Under the pieces are notes generated by a model. That model did no database searches. It had not been told where the DNA came from and was given only the letters and a program-made list of their open reading frames with translations. The position numbers were made by a program, and so were the translations under genes. Shown here piece after piece: positions 1 to 7,194 of a DNA stretch of 29,265 nucleotides (its first letter is position 1; each line of letters begins with the position of its first letter). Source of the stretch: VRUE01 sp035266685 (lineage in GTDB: Bacteria > Actinomycetota > Thermoleophilia > Solirubrobacterales > 70-9); assembly GCA_035266685.1 (NCBI GenBank), contig DATFMX010000062.1:1-29265 (forward strand). Direction: 5' to 3'.

Positions 1-719
1 TGAGCAAGGTGGCGCTGGCGCAGAGCGGCTACGGCCACTTCTTCATCGAGCACAACCGCGGCCACCATGTCCGTGTCGCCACCCCGGAGGACCCGGCCAG
101 CGCGCGCCTCGGGGAGAGCTTCTGGGCCTTCCTGCCGCGCACCGTCTCCGGCAGCCTCAGCTCGGCCTGGGGGATCGAGCGGGTGCGGCTGGAGCGCGGC
201 GGCCACTCGGTCTGGTCGATCCACAACGACATCCTGCAGGCCTGGGCGATGACCGTCGGCCTCTTCGCCGCGCTCGTGATCGCCTTCGGCCCCGTCGTCC
301 TGCCCTACCTGCTGCTGCAGGCGGTGCTCGGCTTCTCGCTGCTCGAGGTCGTCAACTACCTCGAGCACTACGGGCTGCTGCGCCAGAAGAAGGAGGACGG
401 CCGCTACGAACGCTGCCTGCCGCAGCACAGCTGGAACAGCAACAACGTCGCCTCCAACGTGCTGCTCTACCACCTGCAGCGCCACAGCGACCACCACGCC
501 AACCCGACCCGCCGCTACCAGGCGCTGCGCCACATCGACGAGGCGCCGCAGCTGCCGACCGGCTACGCGGGGATGATCGTGCTCGCCTGGTTCCCGCCGG
601 TCTGGCGGCGGCTGATGGACCGGCGCCTGCTCGACCACTACGAGGGCGATGTCGGCCGCGCCAACATCCAGCCGCGGGCGCGGCGCCGAGTCCTGGCCCG
701 CTACGGAGGCGCCGCGTGA
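1..719 (+). CDS. alkB: Alkane 1-monooxygenase (AlkB), C-terminal part
   Basis: Integral-membrane non-haem di-iron hydroxylase that oxidises the terminal carbon of n-alkanes, taking electrons from rubredoxin. The frame is already open at base 3 with no upstream stop, so the gene is cut by the window edge. GTG at 9 is only an internal valine. The visible ~238 residues contain the second histidine box (EHNRGHH followed by VRVATPEDPASAR), the NYLEHYGL segment characteristic of AlkB, and the third box (LQRHSDHHANP). The first histidine box and the early membrane helices lie outside the window; family members are about 400 residues. A hydrophobic stretch between the boxes fits the last transmembrane helices. 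The stop overlaps the rubredoxin start (GTGAG), so the two are co-translated. Recognition is confident from the histidine motifs. Confidence 0.95.
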   Translation, partial: SKVALAQSGYGHFFIEHNRGHHVRVATPEDPASARLGESFWAFLPRTVSGSLSSAWGIERVRLERGGHSVWSIHNDILQAWAMTVGLFAALVIAFGPVVLPYLLLQAVLGFSLLEVVNYLEHYGLLRQKKEDGRYERCLPQHSWNSNNVASNVLLYHLQRHSDHHANPTRRYQALRHIDEAPQLPTGYAGMIVLAWFPPVWRRLMDRRLLDHYEGDVGRANIQPRARRRVLARYGGAA

Positions 720-913
720 GCACCTTCCGCTGCCCCGCCTGCGGCTACACCTACGACGAGCGGGAGGGGAACCCGCGCGAGGGCTTCCCGCCGGGCACGC
801 CGTGGAGCGAGGTGCCCGACGACTGGCACTGCCCCGACTGCGGCGTGCGCGACAAGGTGGACTTCGTGGAGAGCCCCTCCGGAGAGGACCGCGGGCCGGA
901 TGAGGCCGAGTGA
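716..913 (+). CDS. rubA: Rubredoxin, electron donor to AlkB
   Basis: Small one-iron electron-transfer protein of 65 residues. The Fe(SCys)4 site is visible as C6-x2-C9-G and C39-P-x-C42-G, with the usual aromatic and acidic residues (Y11, Y13, W30, W38) between them. It carries a 15-residue acidic tail beyond the core fold. The GTG start overlaps the alkB stop by 4 bases, which supports an alkane hydroxylase electron-transfer role (AlkG-type) rather than a general rubredoxin. A rubredoxin reductase is not in the window and is presumably elsewhere. Confidence 0.95.
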   Translation: MSTFRCPACGYTYDEREGNPREGFPPGTPWSEVPDDWHCPDCGVRDKVDFVESPSGEDRGPDEAE

Positions 914-942
914 CACTGCGCGATACGCCCTCTCCCCGGCGT

Positions 943-965
943 CCCGCGTAGCGCTGCTACGCGGG
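943..965. promoter_or_regulatory. Perfect 10-bp inverted repeat between rubredoxin and tetR
   Basis: Arms CCCGCGTAGC (943-952) and GCTACGCGGG (956-965) are perfect complements with a 3-nt spacer GCT. It lies 29 bp after the rubredoxin stop and 77 bp before the tetR start. There is no T-run on either side, so it is an atypical terminator. A TetR operator or an mRNA-end hairpin are equally possible. Confidence 0.6.
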
Positions 966-1042
966 AACCGTGTCGAGAACGTCTCGCTTGGTCATCGACC
1001 TCCCCGGCTCCACGCTCCTCTCCGTCGGGACTCTCAGAAAAG

Positions 1043-1645
1043 ATGACTGCTGTGAGGACGCCATATCCGGAAGCGGCGAAAGCGCTACTGAAAGACACGC
1101 TGTTCGGCGCGGCGCGGGACCTGGTTCAGCAGCGCGCCTGGTCGGAAATCACCATGTCCGACATTGCCCAAGCCGCGGGGGTCAGCCGCCAGACCCTCTA
1201 CAAGGAGTTCGGCAGCCGCGACGAGTTCGCGCAGGCGCTGGTGATCCACGAGGGCGAACGCTTCCTCGACGCCGTTGACGCAGCGGTGCGCGAACACTTC
1301 GACGACCCCCGCGCCGCCGTCGGCGCCGCCCTGGGAACCTTCCTGCGCACCGCGGGTGAGGACCCGCTGGTCCGCATCCTGCTCGGCGACGACGGCGGCG
1401 CCGGCCTGCTGCCGTTCGTCACCACGCAGGGCATGCCGGTGGTGCAGTGGGCGACCGCCCGCCTCACGGCGACGATCGAGGACGGCTGGCCCGAGGCGCC
1501 CCCGGCCAAGGTCCGCCTGCTCGCCGAGACCCTGGTCCGCCTCGCGATCAGCCACGTGACCGCCCCCGGCGAATCGCCCGAGGACACCGCCAAGCGCACC
1601 GGCGAGCTGCTCGGCCCCTTCATCGACGAGGCGCTGGGCGCCTGA
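1043..1645 (+). CDS. TetR family transcriptional regulator
   Basis: A 200-residue one-component repressor. The N-terminal helix-turn-helix is clear at about residues 36-60 (ITMSDIAQAAGVSRQTLYKEF, the last part being the recognition helix), followed by a helical ligand and dimerisation domain of normal length. It follows alkB and rubredoxin on the same strand; TetR regulators are commonly linked to alkB in actinobacteria, so sensing of alkanes or fatty acyl compounds is plausible but inferred from position only. The ATG at 1043 has only a weak purine stretch (AGAAAAG) in front. The inverted repeat at 943-965 is a candidate operator. Confidence 0.92.
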   Translation: MTAVRTPYPEAAKALLKDTLFGAARDLVQQRAWSEITMSDIAQAAGVSRQTLYKEFGSRDEFAQALVIHEGERFLDAVDAAVREHFDDPRAAVGAALGTFLRTAGEDPLVRILLGDDGGAGLLPFVTTQGMPVVQWATARLTATIEDGWPEAPPAKVRLLAETLVRLAISHVTAPGESPEDTAKRTGELLGPFIDEALGA

Positions 1646-1737
1646 CACTGGAAGGACGGGGGTCAGGGCCGCCGATGTTTCCGCCCCTCGCCGCCGGGTA
1701 GCTCGACCGTTCCGCAAACCAGTAGGGAGGAGCAGCC

Positions 1738-2043
1738 ATGCTCGAGCTCACCGACCAGGCAGAAGAGGCGATTCGCGGCATTCTCGCCTCAGACGGCGTT
1801 TCCGACAGCGCCGCGTTCAGGATCACCGCCCAGCAGAGCGCCGATGGCGACGGCGACGCCGGCACCGGCCTCGCGGTCTCGATCGTCGACGACGCGCCGC
1901 CGGAGGACAAAGTGGTCGAGGGCGAGGACGTCGAGGTGCGCCTCGATCGGCCCGCGGCCGAGATGCTGGACGACAAACAGCTCGACGCGACCGTCGCCGA
2001 CGGCCAGGTCCAGTTCAGCCTCAGCGCCCAAGGAGGTCAGTAG
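1738..2043 (+). CDS. IscA/HesB-like protein lacking cysteines
   Basis: A 101-residue protein resembling the HesB/IscA fold: an opening MLELTDQAEEAIRGIL helix, a strand with FRIT, a central acidic segment, and the closing LDRPAAEMLDDKQLDATV and QVQFSLS strands. IscA proteins bind Fe or Fe-S clusters through three cysteines (one mid-protein and a C-terminal CGC). This protein has no cysteine at all, so it cannot act as a classical Fe-S carrier. Such cysteine-free relatives are known in actinobacteria without a defined role. The start is well set: a strong Shine-Dalgarno AGGGAGGAG sits about 6 bases before ATG 1738. It appears to be a single-gene unit followed by a structured intergenic region. 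Confidence 0.8.
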   Translation: MLELTDQAEEAIRGILASDGVSDSAAFRITAQQSADGDGDAGTGLAVSIVDDAPPEDKVVEGEDVEVRLDRPAAEMLDDKQLDATVADGQVQFSLSAQGGQ

Positions 2044-2104
2044 CGCGGTCGAGGTTTGATCCGCATAGCAGCCCAAAGCTCGACCGCGGCCGGTTTGGGG
2101 CTGC
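2044..2104. repeat. Two interleaved inverted repeats upstream of the MFS gene
   Basis: Arm A CGCGGTCGAG (2044-2053) is a perfect complement of A' CTCGACCGCG (2079-2088). Arm B GCAGCCCAAA (2068-2077) complements B' TTTGGGGCTGC (2094-2104) with one bulged G. The order A-B-A'-B' is interleaved, so in RNA the stems would form a pseudoknot or two alternative hairpins. It starts right after the stop of the IscA-like gene, so it may be a 3' terminator-like structure or a leader element for the MFS gene. Confidence 0.55.
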
Positions 2105-2129
2105 GCTGGCGCTTTCACCCCGATCGCGC

Positions 2130-2157
2130 TAGCTTCCCCATGTGGCCAAGTGGGGAA
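2130..2157 (+). promoter_or_regulatory. Leaderless-type start with inverted repeat around the MFS start codon
   Basis: A -10-like TAGCTT (2130-2135) ends 6 bases before the GTG start at 2142, and there is no Shine-Dalgarno sequence. An in-frame TAG at 2130-2132 rules out an earlier start. The start codon lies in the 10-nt loop of a perfect 7-bp inverted repeat, TTCCCCA (2134-2140) and TGGGGAA (2151-2157). This could be a repressor site over the transcription start or a hairpin presenting the start codon. No convincing -35 box is visible. Confidence 0.45.
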
Positions 2158-3764
2158 TCCTCGCGGTGCTTGCGGCGGCGCAGTTCCTCATGGTCCTCGA
2201 CCAGGCGGTGATGAACGTCGCGATCTCGCAGCTGGTCGAAGACTTCGACACCACGGTGACGACGATCCAGATGGTGATCGCGCTGTACGCGCTGGTGATG
2301 GCCGGGCTGATGCTGACCGGCGGCAAGCTCGGCGACCTCTGGGGGCGGCGGCGCGCCTTCACGATCGGCCTCGTGATCTATGGCTGCGGCTCGGCGCTCA
2401 CCGCGGCCTCGTGGAGCGTGCCCAGCCTGATGTTCGGCTGGTCGATCCTCGAGGGGATCGGCGCGGCGCTCGTCCTGCCGGCCCTGGTCGCCCTGATCGC
2501 CGGCAGCTACAGGGGCGGCGACCGGGCGATCGCCTACGGCGTGCTCGGCGGCGTCGCCGGCGCCGGCATCGCGGTCGGCCCGATTCTCGGCGGCTGGATG
2601 ACCACCGACTTCAGCTGGCGCGTCGTCTTCGTCGGCGAGGTCGTCGTCGCGATCGGCATCCTGCTCGGCACGCGGATGATCCGCGAGCCGGCGCGCGAGC
2701 GCGGGGCGCCGAGCCTCGACTGGGTCGGCAGCGTGCTCTCCGCCTCCGGCCTGGCGCTGATCGTCTTCGGCGTCCTGCAGGCGAGCAACTGGGGATGGCT
2801 GGCGCCGGCCGCCTCGCCGATCGAGCCGTTCGGCTTCTCGCTGACGCCGTTCGTGATCGGCGCCGGGGGGCTCGTCCTCGCCGGCTTCGTCGCCTGGGAG
2901 CGGCGGCGCGAAGAGCGCGGCCTCGACCCGCTCGTCCACCTGCCGCTGCTGCGCATCCGGGCGCTGCGCGGCGGCGTCTCGATGCTGCTCGCCCAGAACC
3001 TGATCCTGATGGGGATCTTCTTCACGATCCCGCTCTTCCTGCAGATCGTCCAGGGGCTCGACGCGCTTGAAACCGGCGTGCGCATGCTGCCCGCCTCGGC
3101 CGGGCTCTTCCTCGCCGCGATCGCCGGCTCGGCGCTGGCGAAGCGCTTCGCGCCGCGTCCGCTCGTGCGGGCCGGGCTGCTGATCGTCCTGGTCGCGATC
3201 GTGATGCTGCTGTCGACGATCGAGCCGCAGCTCGACAACGGTTCCTTCCTCGCGGCGATGGGAGTGCTGGGGGTCGGCATGGGCCTGGTCGTCTCCCAGC
3301 TCGGCAACGTCGTCCAGTCGGCGGTCGGGGACGACGACCGCAGCGAGGCCGGCGGCTTGCAGAACACGGCGATGCAGCTCGGTTCCTCGCTCGGCACGGC
3401 GCTGCTCGGCGCGATCGTGATCACCGGCCTGCTGAGCGCCTTCACCGCAAACGTCGCCGGCGATCCGAGTATCTCCAAGGACGTCTCGAACCAGCTCGAA
3501 ACGCGGCTCAGCGCCGGCGGCAGCTTCGTCCCGGCGGCCGAAGTGCGGGCCGGCGGGGAGGCGGCCGGGCTCGACCCGGCGACCGTCGACTCGCTGGTCG
3601 GGCACTACGAAGACGCGCAACTGAACGCGCTGAAGCTCGCCTTCCTCTTCGCCGGCTTCCTCACCGTCGCCTCGTTCTGGGCGACCCGGCGACTGCCGAC
3701 GCGGCGCTTCGACGAGCTCCAGTCCACTCCCGACCCGCCGGCTGCCGGGCCGCTGCCCGCCTGA
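2142..3764 (+). CDS. MFS drug exporter, DHA2 (EmrB/QacA) family
   Basis: A 540-residue proton-coupled exporter with about 14 predicted membrane helices, the normal length for the DHA2 family. The first helix carries the family signature FLMVLDQAVMNVA, followed by motif A in the 2-3 loop (GGKLGDLWGRRRAF) and the antiporter motif C in helix 5 (GVAGAGIAVGPILGG). The central insert (SNWGWLAPAAS to EERGLDPL) and a soluble region near residues 440-500 are usual for EmrB-like pumps. The substrate cannot be predicted. The start is GTG 2142, forced by the upstream in-frame stop. The DUF2252 gene follows after 3 bases, so the two are probably co-transcribed. Confidence 0.93.
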   Translation: MAKWGILAVLAAAQFLMVLDQAVMNVAISQLVEDFDTTVTTIQMVIALYALVMAGLMLTGGKLGDLWGRRRAFTIGLVIYGCGSALTAASWSVPSLMFGWSILEGIGAALVLPALVALIAGSYRGGDRAIAYGVLGGVAGAGIAVGPILGGWMTTDFSWRVVFVGEVVVAIGILLGTRMIREPARERGAPSLDWVGSVLSASGLALIVFGVLQASNWGWLAPAASPIEPFGFSLTPFVIGAGGLVLAGFVAWERRREERGLDPLVHLPLLRIRALRGGVSMLLAQNLILMGIFFTIPLFLQIVQGLDALETGVRMLPASAGLFLAAIAGSALAKRFAPRPLVRAGLLIVLVAIVMLLSTIEPQLDNGSFLAAMGVLGVGMGLVVSQLGNVVQSAVGDDDRSEAGGLQNTAMQLGSSLGTALLGAIVITGLLSAFTANVAGDPSISKDVSNQLETRLSAGGSFVPAAEVRAGGEAAGLDPATVDSLVGHYEDAQLNALKLAFLFAGFLTVASFWATRRLPTRRFDELQSTPDPPAAGPLPA

Positions 3765-3767
3765 GCG

Positions 3768-5177
3768 GTGGAGTCCTCGGTCCAGCGACATCCCGGCTCC
3801 CCGGAGGAGCGCGCGGCGGCGGGCAAGGCGGCGCGGGAGCGCGCGCCGCGCTCGAGCCACGGCGAGTGGCGGCCGGCGGCCGAGCGGCCGGACCCGGTCG
3901 ACCTGCTTGAGCGCCAGGCCTCTTCCCGGGTCGGCCGCCTGGTGCCGCTGCGCTACGGACGCATGCTCGTCTCGCCCTTCGCCTTCTACCGCGGCGCCGC
4001 GGCGGTGATGGCCGCCGATCTCGCCGGGACGCCCGCCTCGGGCCTGGAGACGCAGCTCTGCGGCGACGCCCACCTCTCCAACTTCGGCGGCTTCGCGTCG
4101 CCCGAGCGGCGCCTGGTCTTCGACCTCAACGACTTCGACGAGACGCTGCCGGGGCCGTGGGAGTGGGACGTCAAGCGGCTCGTCGCCAGCTTCTCGCTCG
4201 CCGCGCGCGAGCGCGGTTGCTCGGACCGCGAGCGGGCGCGGATCGTCGAGGCCGCGGCGCGTGAATACCGCGAGACGATGCGACGGCTGGCGACGATGGG
4301 CAACCTCGCGTCCTGGTACCAGCAGCTCGACGCCGAGTCGATCGCCGCCCGCTGGGGGTCCGAGGCGGGCGCCGCGCAGCGGCGGCGCTTCGAACGCGGC
4401 GTGGCGAAGGCGCGGGCCAAGGACAGCGACCGCGCTTTCGCCAAGCTGACGGAAACGGTCGACGGCGAGCCGCGCATCGTCAGCGACCCGCCGCTGATCG
4501 TGCGGGCGGCCGACCTGGCCGAGGAGGAAGCGCCCGGAGTGGACATCGAGAGCGTCGTCCTCGACGTCCTCTCCGACTACCGCGACTCGCTCGACGTCGA
4601 GCACCAGGTCGTGCTCGACGGCTACCGCCTGGTCGACGTCGCCTTCAAAGTGGTCGGCGTCGGCAGCGTCGGCACGCGCGCCTGGATCGTGTTGATGCTG
4701 GGGCGCGACGCCGGCGACCCGCTGTTCCTCCAGGTCAAGGAAGCGCAGCGCTCCGTGCTCGAGCCCTACGCGGCGCCGAGCCGCTTCGACCTGCAGGGCG
4801 AACGGGTCGCCCACGGCCAGCGGTTGATGCAGGCGACCAGCGACATCATGCTCGGCTGGGTGCGGGTCGAGGGGGTCGACGGCGCGCGGCGCGACTTCTA
4901 CGTGCGCCAGCTCTGGGACTGGAAGGCCTCGGCGAAGGTCGAGGCGATGGATGGACGCGGCCTCGGCGCCTACGCGGAGATCTGCGGGATGACCCTGGCC
5001 CACGCGCACGCGCGCGGCGGCGACCGCATCGCGATCGCCGCCTATCTTGGCAAGGGCAGGTCGTTCGACCGCGCGATGACCGCCTTCGCCGAGGCCTACG
5101 CCGACCAGAGCGAACGCGACTACGCGGCGCTCCAGGCCGCGGTCGACTCGGGCCGCATCGAAGCCGAGGCTGCTTAG
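3768..5177 (+). CDS. DUF2252 family protein
   Basis: A 469-residue protein of the DUF2252 family, which has a kinase-like fold resembling aminoglycoside phosphotransferases; the function is unknown. Visible family landmarks are the N-terminal VPLRYGRMLVSPFAFYRGAA, the catalytic-loop-like LCGDAHLSNFGGF (about residues 97-109), the metal-binding-like FDLNDFDETLPGPWEWDVKRL, and the C-terminal DFYVRQLWDWK and ICGMTLAHAHARGGD. The family's core motifs look intact. The GTG start is 3 bases after the MFS stop. Its last codon overlaps the convergent Dph6-like gene: the two stop codons share bases in CTTAG at 5173-5177. Confidence 0.9.
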   Translation: MESSVQRHPGSPEERAAAGKAARERAPRSSHGEWRPAAERPDPVDLLERQASSRVGRLVPLRYGRMLVSPFAFYRGAAAVMAADLAGTPASGLETQLCGDAHLSNFGGFASPERRLVFDLNDFDETLPGPWEWDVKRLVASFSLAARERGCSDRERARIVEAAAREYRETMRRLATMGNLASWYQQLDAESIAARWGSEAGAAQRRRFERGVAKARAKDSDRAFAKLTETVDGEPRIVSDPPLIVRAADLAEEEAPGVDIESVVLDVLSDYRDSLDVEHQVVLDGYRLVDVAFKVVGVGSVGTRAWIVLMLGRDAGDPLFLQVKEAQRSVLEPYAAPSRFDLQGERVAHGQRLMQATSDIMLGWVRVEGVDGARRDFYVRQLWDWKASAKVEAMDGRGLGAYAEICGMTLAHAHARGGDRIAIAAYLGKGRSFDRAMTAFAEAYADQSERDYAALQAAVDSGRIEAEAA

Positions 5178-5905
5178 CCGCTGAACACTTTGCCAGCGTA
5201 TTCGGGGGCAAAGTGACCACTCGCCGCGGCCGTATCGCCGTTCGGCAGCAGGTCTTGGAAGGCGAAGCCGTCGCGGGTCACGGTTTCGCCTGGCTCGACC
5301 TGGATCGGATGCTCGAAGATCGGGCCGGCGTGGACGAAGGTGTGGAACTCGCCGTTCTCGCCGCACGGGTCGGCGCTCGCAGGCAGGTCGGCAAGCAGCT
5401 CTTCGTCGAATGGCCGCCCGACGAACGAGGGGTCGATCTGCGCCGGGTCGACGCAGACGAGAACCGCCTCGAAGCCGGCGGCGATGAACTCGCGCGCGAG
5501 CTCCGCGGTATCGCGTCCCCAGACCGGGAAGAGCGCTTCGCGGCCGGCGCCGGTCAGCCGCTCTTCGCGATAGGCGCGGATGTCCTCGAGAAAGAGGTCG
5601 GCGAAGGCGATCGTCGGGACATCGGCGAGCGGGGGAGAGGCGAGCGCGGCGGCCATCCGCTGCTCGTAGACCTCGTTCGGACAGGCGGCCGGGATGCCGA
5701 TCTCGACCAGCTCGACCCCGGTTGCCGCCGCCTGGGCGCGCAGCAGCTCGCCGCGCACCCCGTGCATGCTGATCCGGTCGTAGTCCTCGGTCAGCGTCGT
5801 CAGCAGCGACGCCGGCTCGACCCCTTCCTGCCGCAGCGCCCAGAGCGCGAGCGCCGAGTCCTTGCCTCCGCTCCAGGACAGCGCCACGGTTCGCGCCTCG
5901 CTCAT
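5174..5905 (-). CDS. Dph6-like ATP-binding PP-loop protein (diphthine-ammonia ligase family)
   Basis: A 243-residue adenine-nucleotide alpha-hydrolase-like enzyme. It has the PP-loop SWSGGKDSALAL at residues 10-21, then EDYDRISMHGVR, IPAACPNEVYEQRM, FADLFLEDIRAYRE, and the family end motif DPCGENGEFHTFV. In eukaryotes Dph6 amidates diphthine on EF2. Bacteria lack diphthamide, so the bacterial substrate is unknown and the name reflects family only. The start at ATG 5905 (MSEARTVALSWSG) is preferred because the PP-loop normally lies near the N-terminus and a G-rich stretch precedes it; a longer frame to 5953 would run through the terminator. Minus-strand TATTGT at 5914-5919 is a possible -10 box. 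Confidence 0.9.
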   Translation of the reverse strand: MSEARTVALSWSGGKDSALALWALRQEGVEPASLLTTLTEDYDRISMHGVRGELLRAQAAATGVELVEIGIPAACPNEVYEQRMAAALASPPLADVPTIAFADLFLEDIRAYREERLTGAGREALFPVWGRDTAELAREFIAAGFEAVLVCVDPAQIDPSFVGRPFDEELLADLPASADPCGENGEFHTFVHAGPIFEHPIQVEPGETVTRDGFAFQDLLPNGDTAAASGHFAPEYAGKVFSG

Positions 5906-5931
5906 CGCCCCCGACAATAGCCCCGCACCGC

Positions 5932-5982
5932 GGCCGACGGGCCGAAAACCCACGCATGTCGTGGGAAATCGGCCCGTCGGCC
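5932..5982 (-). terminator. Strong two-part hairpin terminator
   Basis: A perfect 14-bp outer stem (5932-5945 with 5969-5982) encloses a symmetrical AAA/AAA internal loop and a 6-bp inner stem CCCACG/CGTGGG (5949-5954 with 5960-5965) with a 5-nt loop. It begins 5 bases past the stop of the repeat-protein gene on the minus strand and ends 27 bases before the Dph6-like start. A TGCTTTTA tract on the plus-strand side gives a weak T-run for the other direction. It most likely ends the repeat-protein transcript. Confidence 0.75.
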
Positions 5983-5987
5983 TGCTT

Positions 5988-6770
5988 TTAGCGGAGTAGC
6001 TGGGTTACGCAGCGGTAGGTCGGTTCGCTACTCGTCGCGGGGTAGTAGCCGAAGAAGCCTTCGCCGGTCACGGTGACCGCGCGTTCCTCGCCGGTCGAGG
6101 TGACGTAGAAGCTGTCCGTCCATTCGCCGGCGCCAGTGCTGACGTTGCCCAGGCTTGCGCTGAGCGCGAGCAACTGCCCGACGCTCGGAAGGAGCGCCTG
6201 CTCGTCAGCGCAGTCTTTGGCCGCGTTTTTCCATTCGGCGCCGGCGCGCGGATCCGTGTCGGCGCAGAGCCCCGCGACCGCCCTCATACCGCCCGGACAC
6301 GCGGCGCTGTGGCCGCCGACCTTGTCGGCCTCGGCGGCGCTCGGCACCTGGTCGAGCGTCGACTCCTTCACCTTCGGCCCGGTGACCGCGTCGTCTTCGA
6401 TCTTGCCGGTGCTGATCGCGCCGGAGCCGATCTTTCCGGTCTGCACCGATTCGTTGCCGAGCTTGCCGGTACCGACCGCCTGGTTGGCCAGCTTGGCGCC
6501 GGAGACGGCGCCGTCGCGCAGCCGGTTGGTGACGACCGCGTTCTTGGCGATCTTCCCGGCCCGCACGGCTTCGAAGGCGATCTTGCCGGTGCGCACCGCG
6601 TTCTTGTCGAGGAACCCGGTCCTCACCGCGTTCGGCTGCAGCTGCCTGGGGCCGACGCTGTTGCGCGGAAGCCGGCTGGCGGCGATCGCCGTGGCGCCGC
6701 CGAGCGCCATGAACAGGGCGATGGTCGCAGTGACGTTTGCATAGGTGAGTCGCTTGCGTATCTGTCGCAC
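5988..6770 (-). CDS. Membrane-anchored decapeptide-repeat surface protein
   Basis: A 260-residue exported or anchored protein. Residues 1-33 form a basic start and a hydrophobic helix (RLTYANVTATIALFMALGG) typical of thermoleophilian surface proteins. Residues 37-136 are ten tandem 10-residue units such as NAVRTGFLDK, NAVRTGKIAF, QAVGTGKLGN and GAISTGKIED (consensus xAVxTGKIxx). A C-terminal domain of about 105 residues has four cysteines, a tryptophan (AEWKNAAKDC) and ends EPTYRCVTQLLR; it resembles C-type-lectin-like or DUF1566-type domains, which is a weak inference. The start is GTG 6770, preceded by a perfect AAGGAG with 4-base spacing; a GTG at 6818 lacks this. The repeats suggest a stalk carrying an adhesive or binding head. 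Confidence 0.8.
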   Translation of the reverse strand: MRQIRKRLTYANVTATIALFMALGGATAIAASRLPRNSVGPRQLQPNAVRTGFLDKNAVRTGKIAFEAVRAGKIAKNAVVTNRLRDGAVSGAKLANQAVGTGKLGNESVQTGKIGSGAISTGKIEDDAVTGPKVKESTLDQVPSAAEADKVGGHSAACPGGMRAVAGLCADTDPRAGAEWKNAAKDCADEQALLPSVGQLLALSASLGNVSTGAGEWTDSFYVTSTGEERAVTVTGEGFFGYYPATSSEPTYRCVTQLLR

Positions 6771-6829
6771 GGGTCTCCTTCTGATCGTGTTCGCGTCTTG
6801 CCTCTCTTTAAGTGACACGGTGACAGACC

Positions 6830-6867
6830 TTCCGGAGCGTCGATACTCGATCAGGTATCATCCGGAA
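6830..6867 (+). promoter_or_regulatory. Nested inverted repeats and -10 box before the Xre gene
   Basis: Outer arms TTCCGGA (6830-6836) and TCCGGAA (6861-6867), and inner arms GATAC (6842-6846) and GTATC (6855-6859), lie directly before ATG 6868. The two pairs have centres 2 bp apart. TATCAT (6856-6861) could be the -10 box, ending 6 bases before the ATG and so giving a leaderless transcript. The position suits autoregulation by the Xre protein. The 97-bp gap is shared with the divergent repeat-protein gene. Confidence 0.5.
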
Positions 6868-7194
6868 ATGGCCAGGAATTCGCCTGACGCGGTCGTGCGG
6901 GAGATGCGGTTCGCCGCTGGGTTCTCTCAGAGGGAGCTGGCGCGGCGCGCCGGCACCTCGCAGCCGGCGATCGCCCGCTACGAGCGCAGCGCCGCGGTTC
7001 CGTCGTGGAGCACCCTCGAACGGATCGCAGCCGCATGTGGACGGCGGGTGGGAATCAGCGCGGAGATCGCCCCCGATCCCCATGACGTCGAGCTGGCGCA
7101 ATCGCTGCTCGCTCTAACTCCACTAGAGCGGCTGCGCTCCCTATCCAGGTATGCACGCCTGCGTGAGTTGGCGGGAGACGGGGGACCGCAATGA
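6868..7194 (+). CDS. Xre-type helix-turn-helix protein, probable antitoxin partner
   Basis: A 108-residue DNA-binding protein with a lambda-repressor-like HTH at about residues 8-62 (FSQRELARRAGTSQPAIARYE, then STLERIAAACGRRVGI). The C-terminal half ends in an LTPLERLRSLSRYARLREL helix, as in many actinobacterial Xre proteins paired with nucleotidyltransferases. ATG 6868 is chosen because the HTH starts soon after and an inverted-repeat promoter lies immediately upstream; the frame extends back to 6745 but with no good start. Its stop overlaps the next gene as ATGA (7191-7194), indicating translational coupling and a two-gene module. Confidence 0.85.
   Translation: MARNSPDAVVREMRFAAGFSQRELARRAGTSQPAIARYERSAAVPSWSTLERIAAACGRRVGISAEIAPDPHDVELAQSLLALTPLERLRSLSRYARLRELAGDGGPQ

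Noticed and set aside
5174..5177. Overlapping convergent stop codons as a special regulatory feature
   Set aside because: The 4-base overlap of two stops is compact packing seen often in dense genomes; no further signal supports a role.
2115..5957. A 1280-codon open frame on the minus strand opposite the exporter and DUF2252 genes
   Set aside because: Its translation is arginine-, aspartate- and glutamine-rich without domains, as expected for the antisense of GC-rich coding DNA; the plus-strand genes carry clear family motifs.
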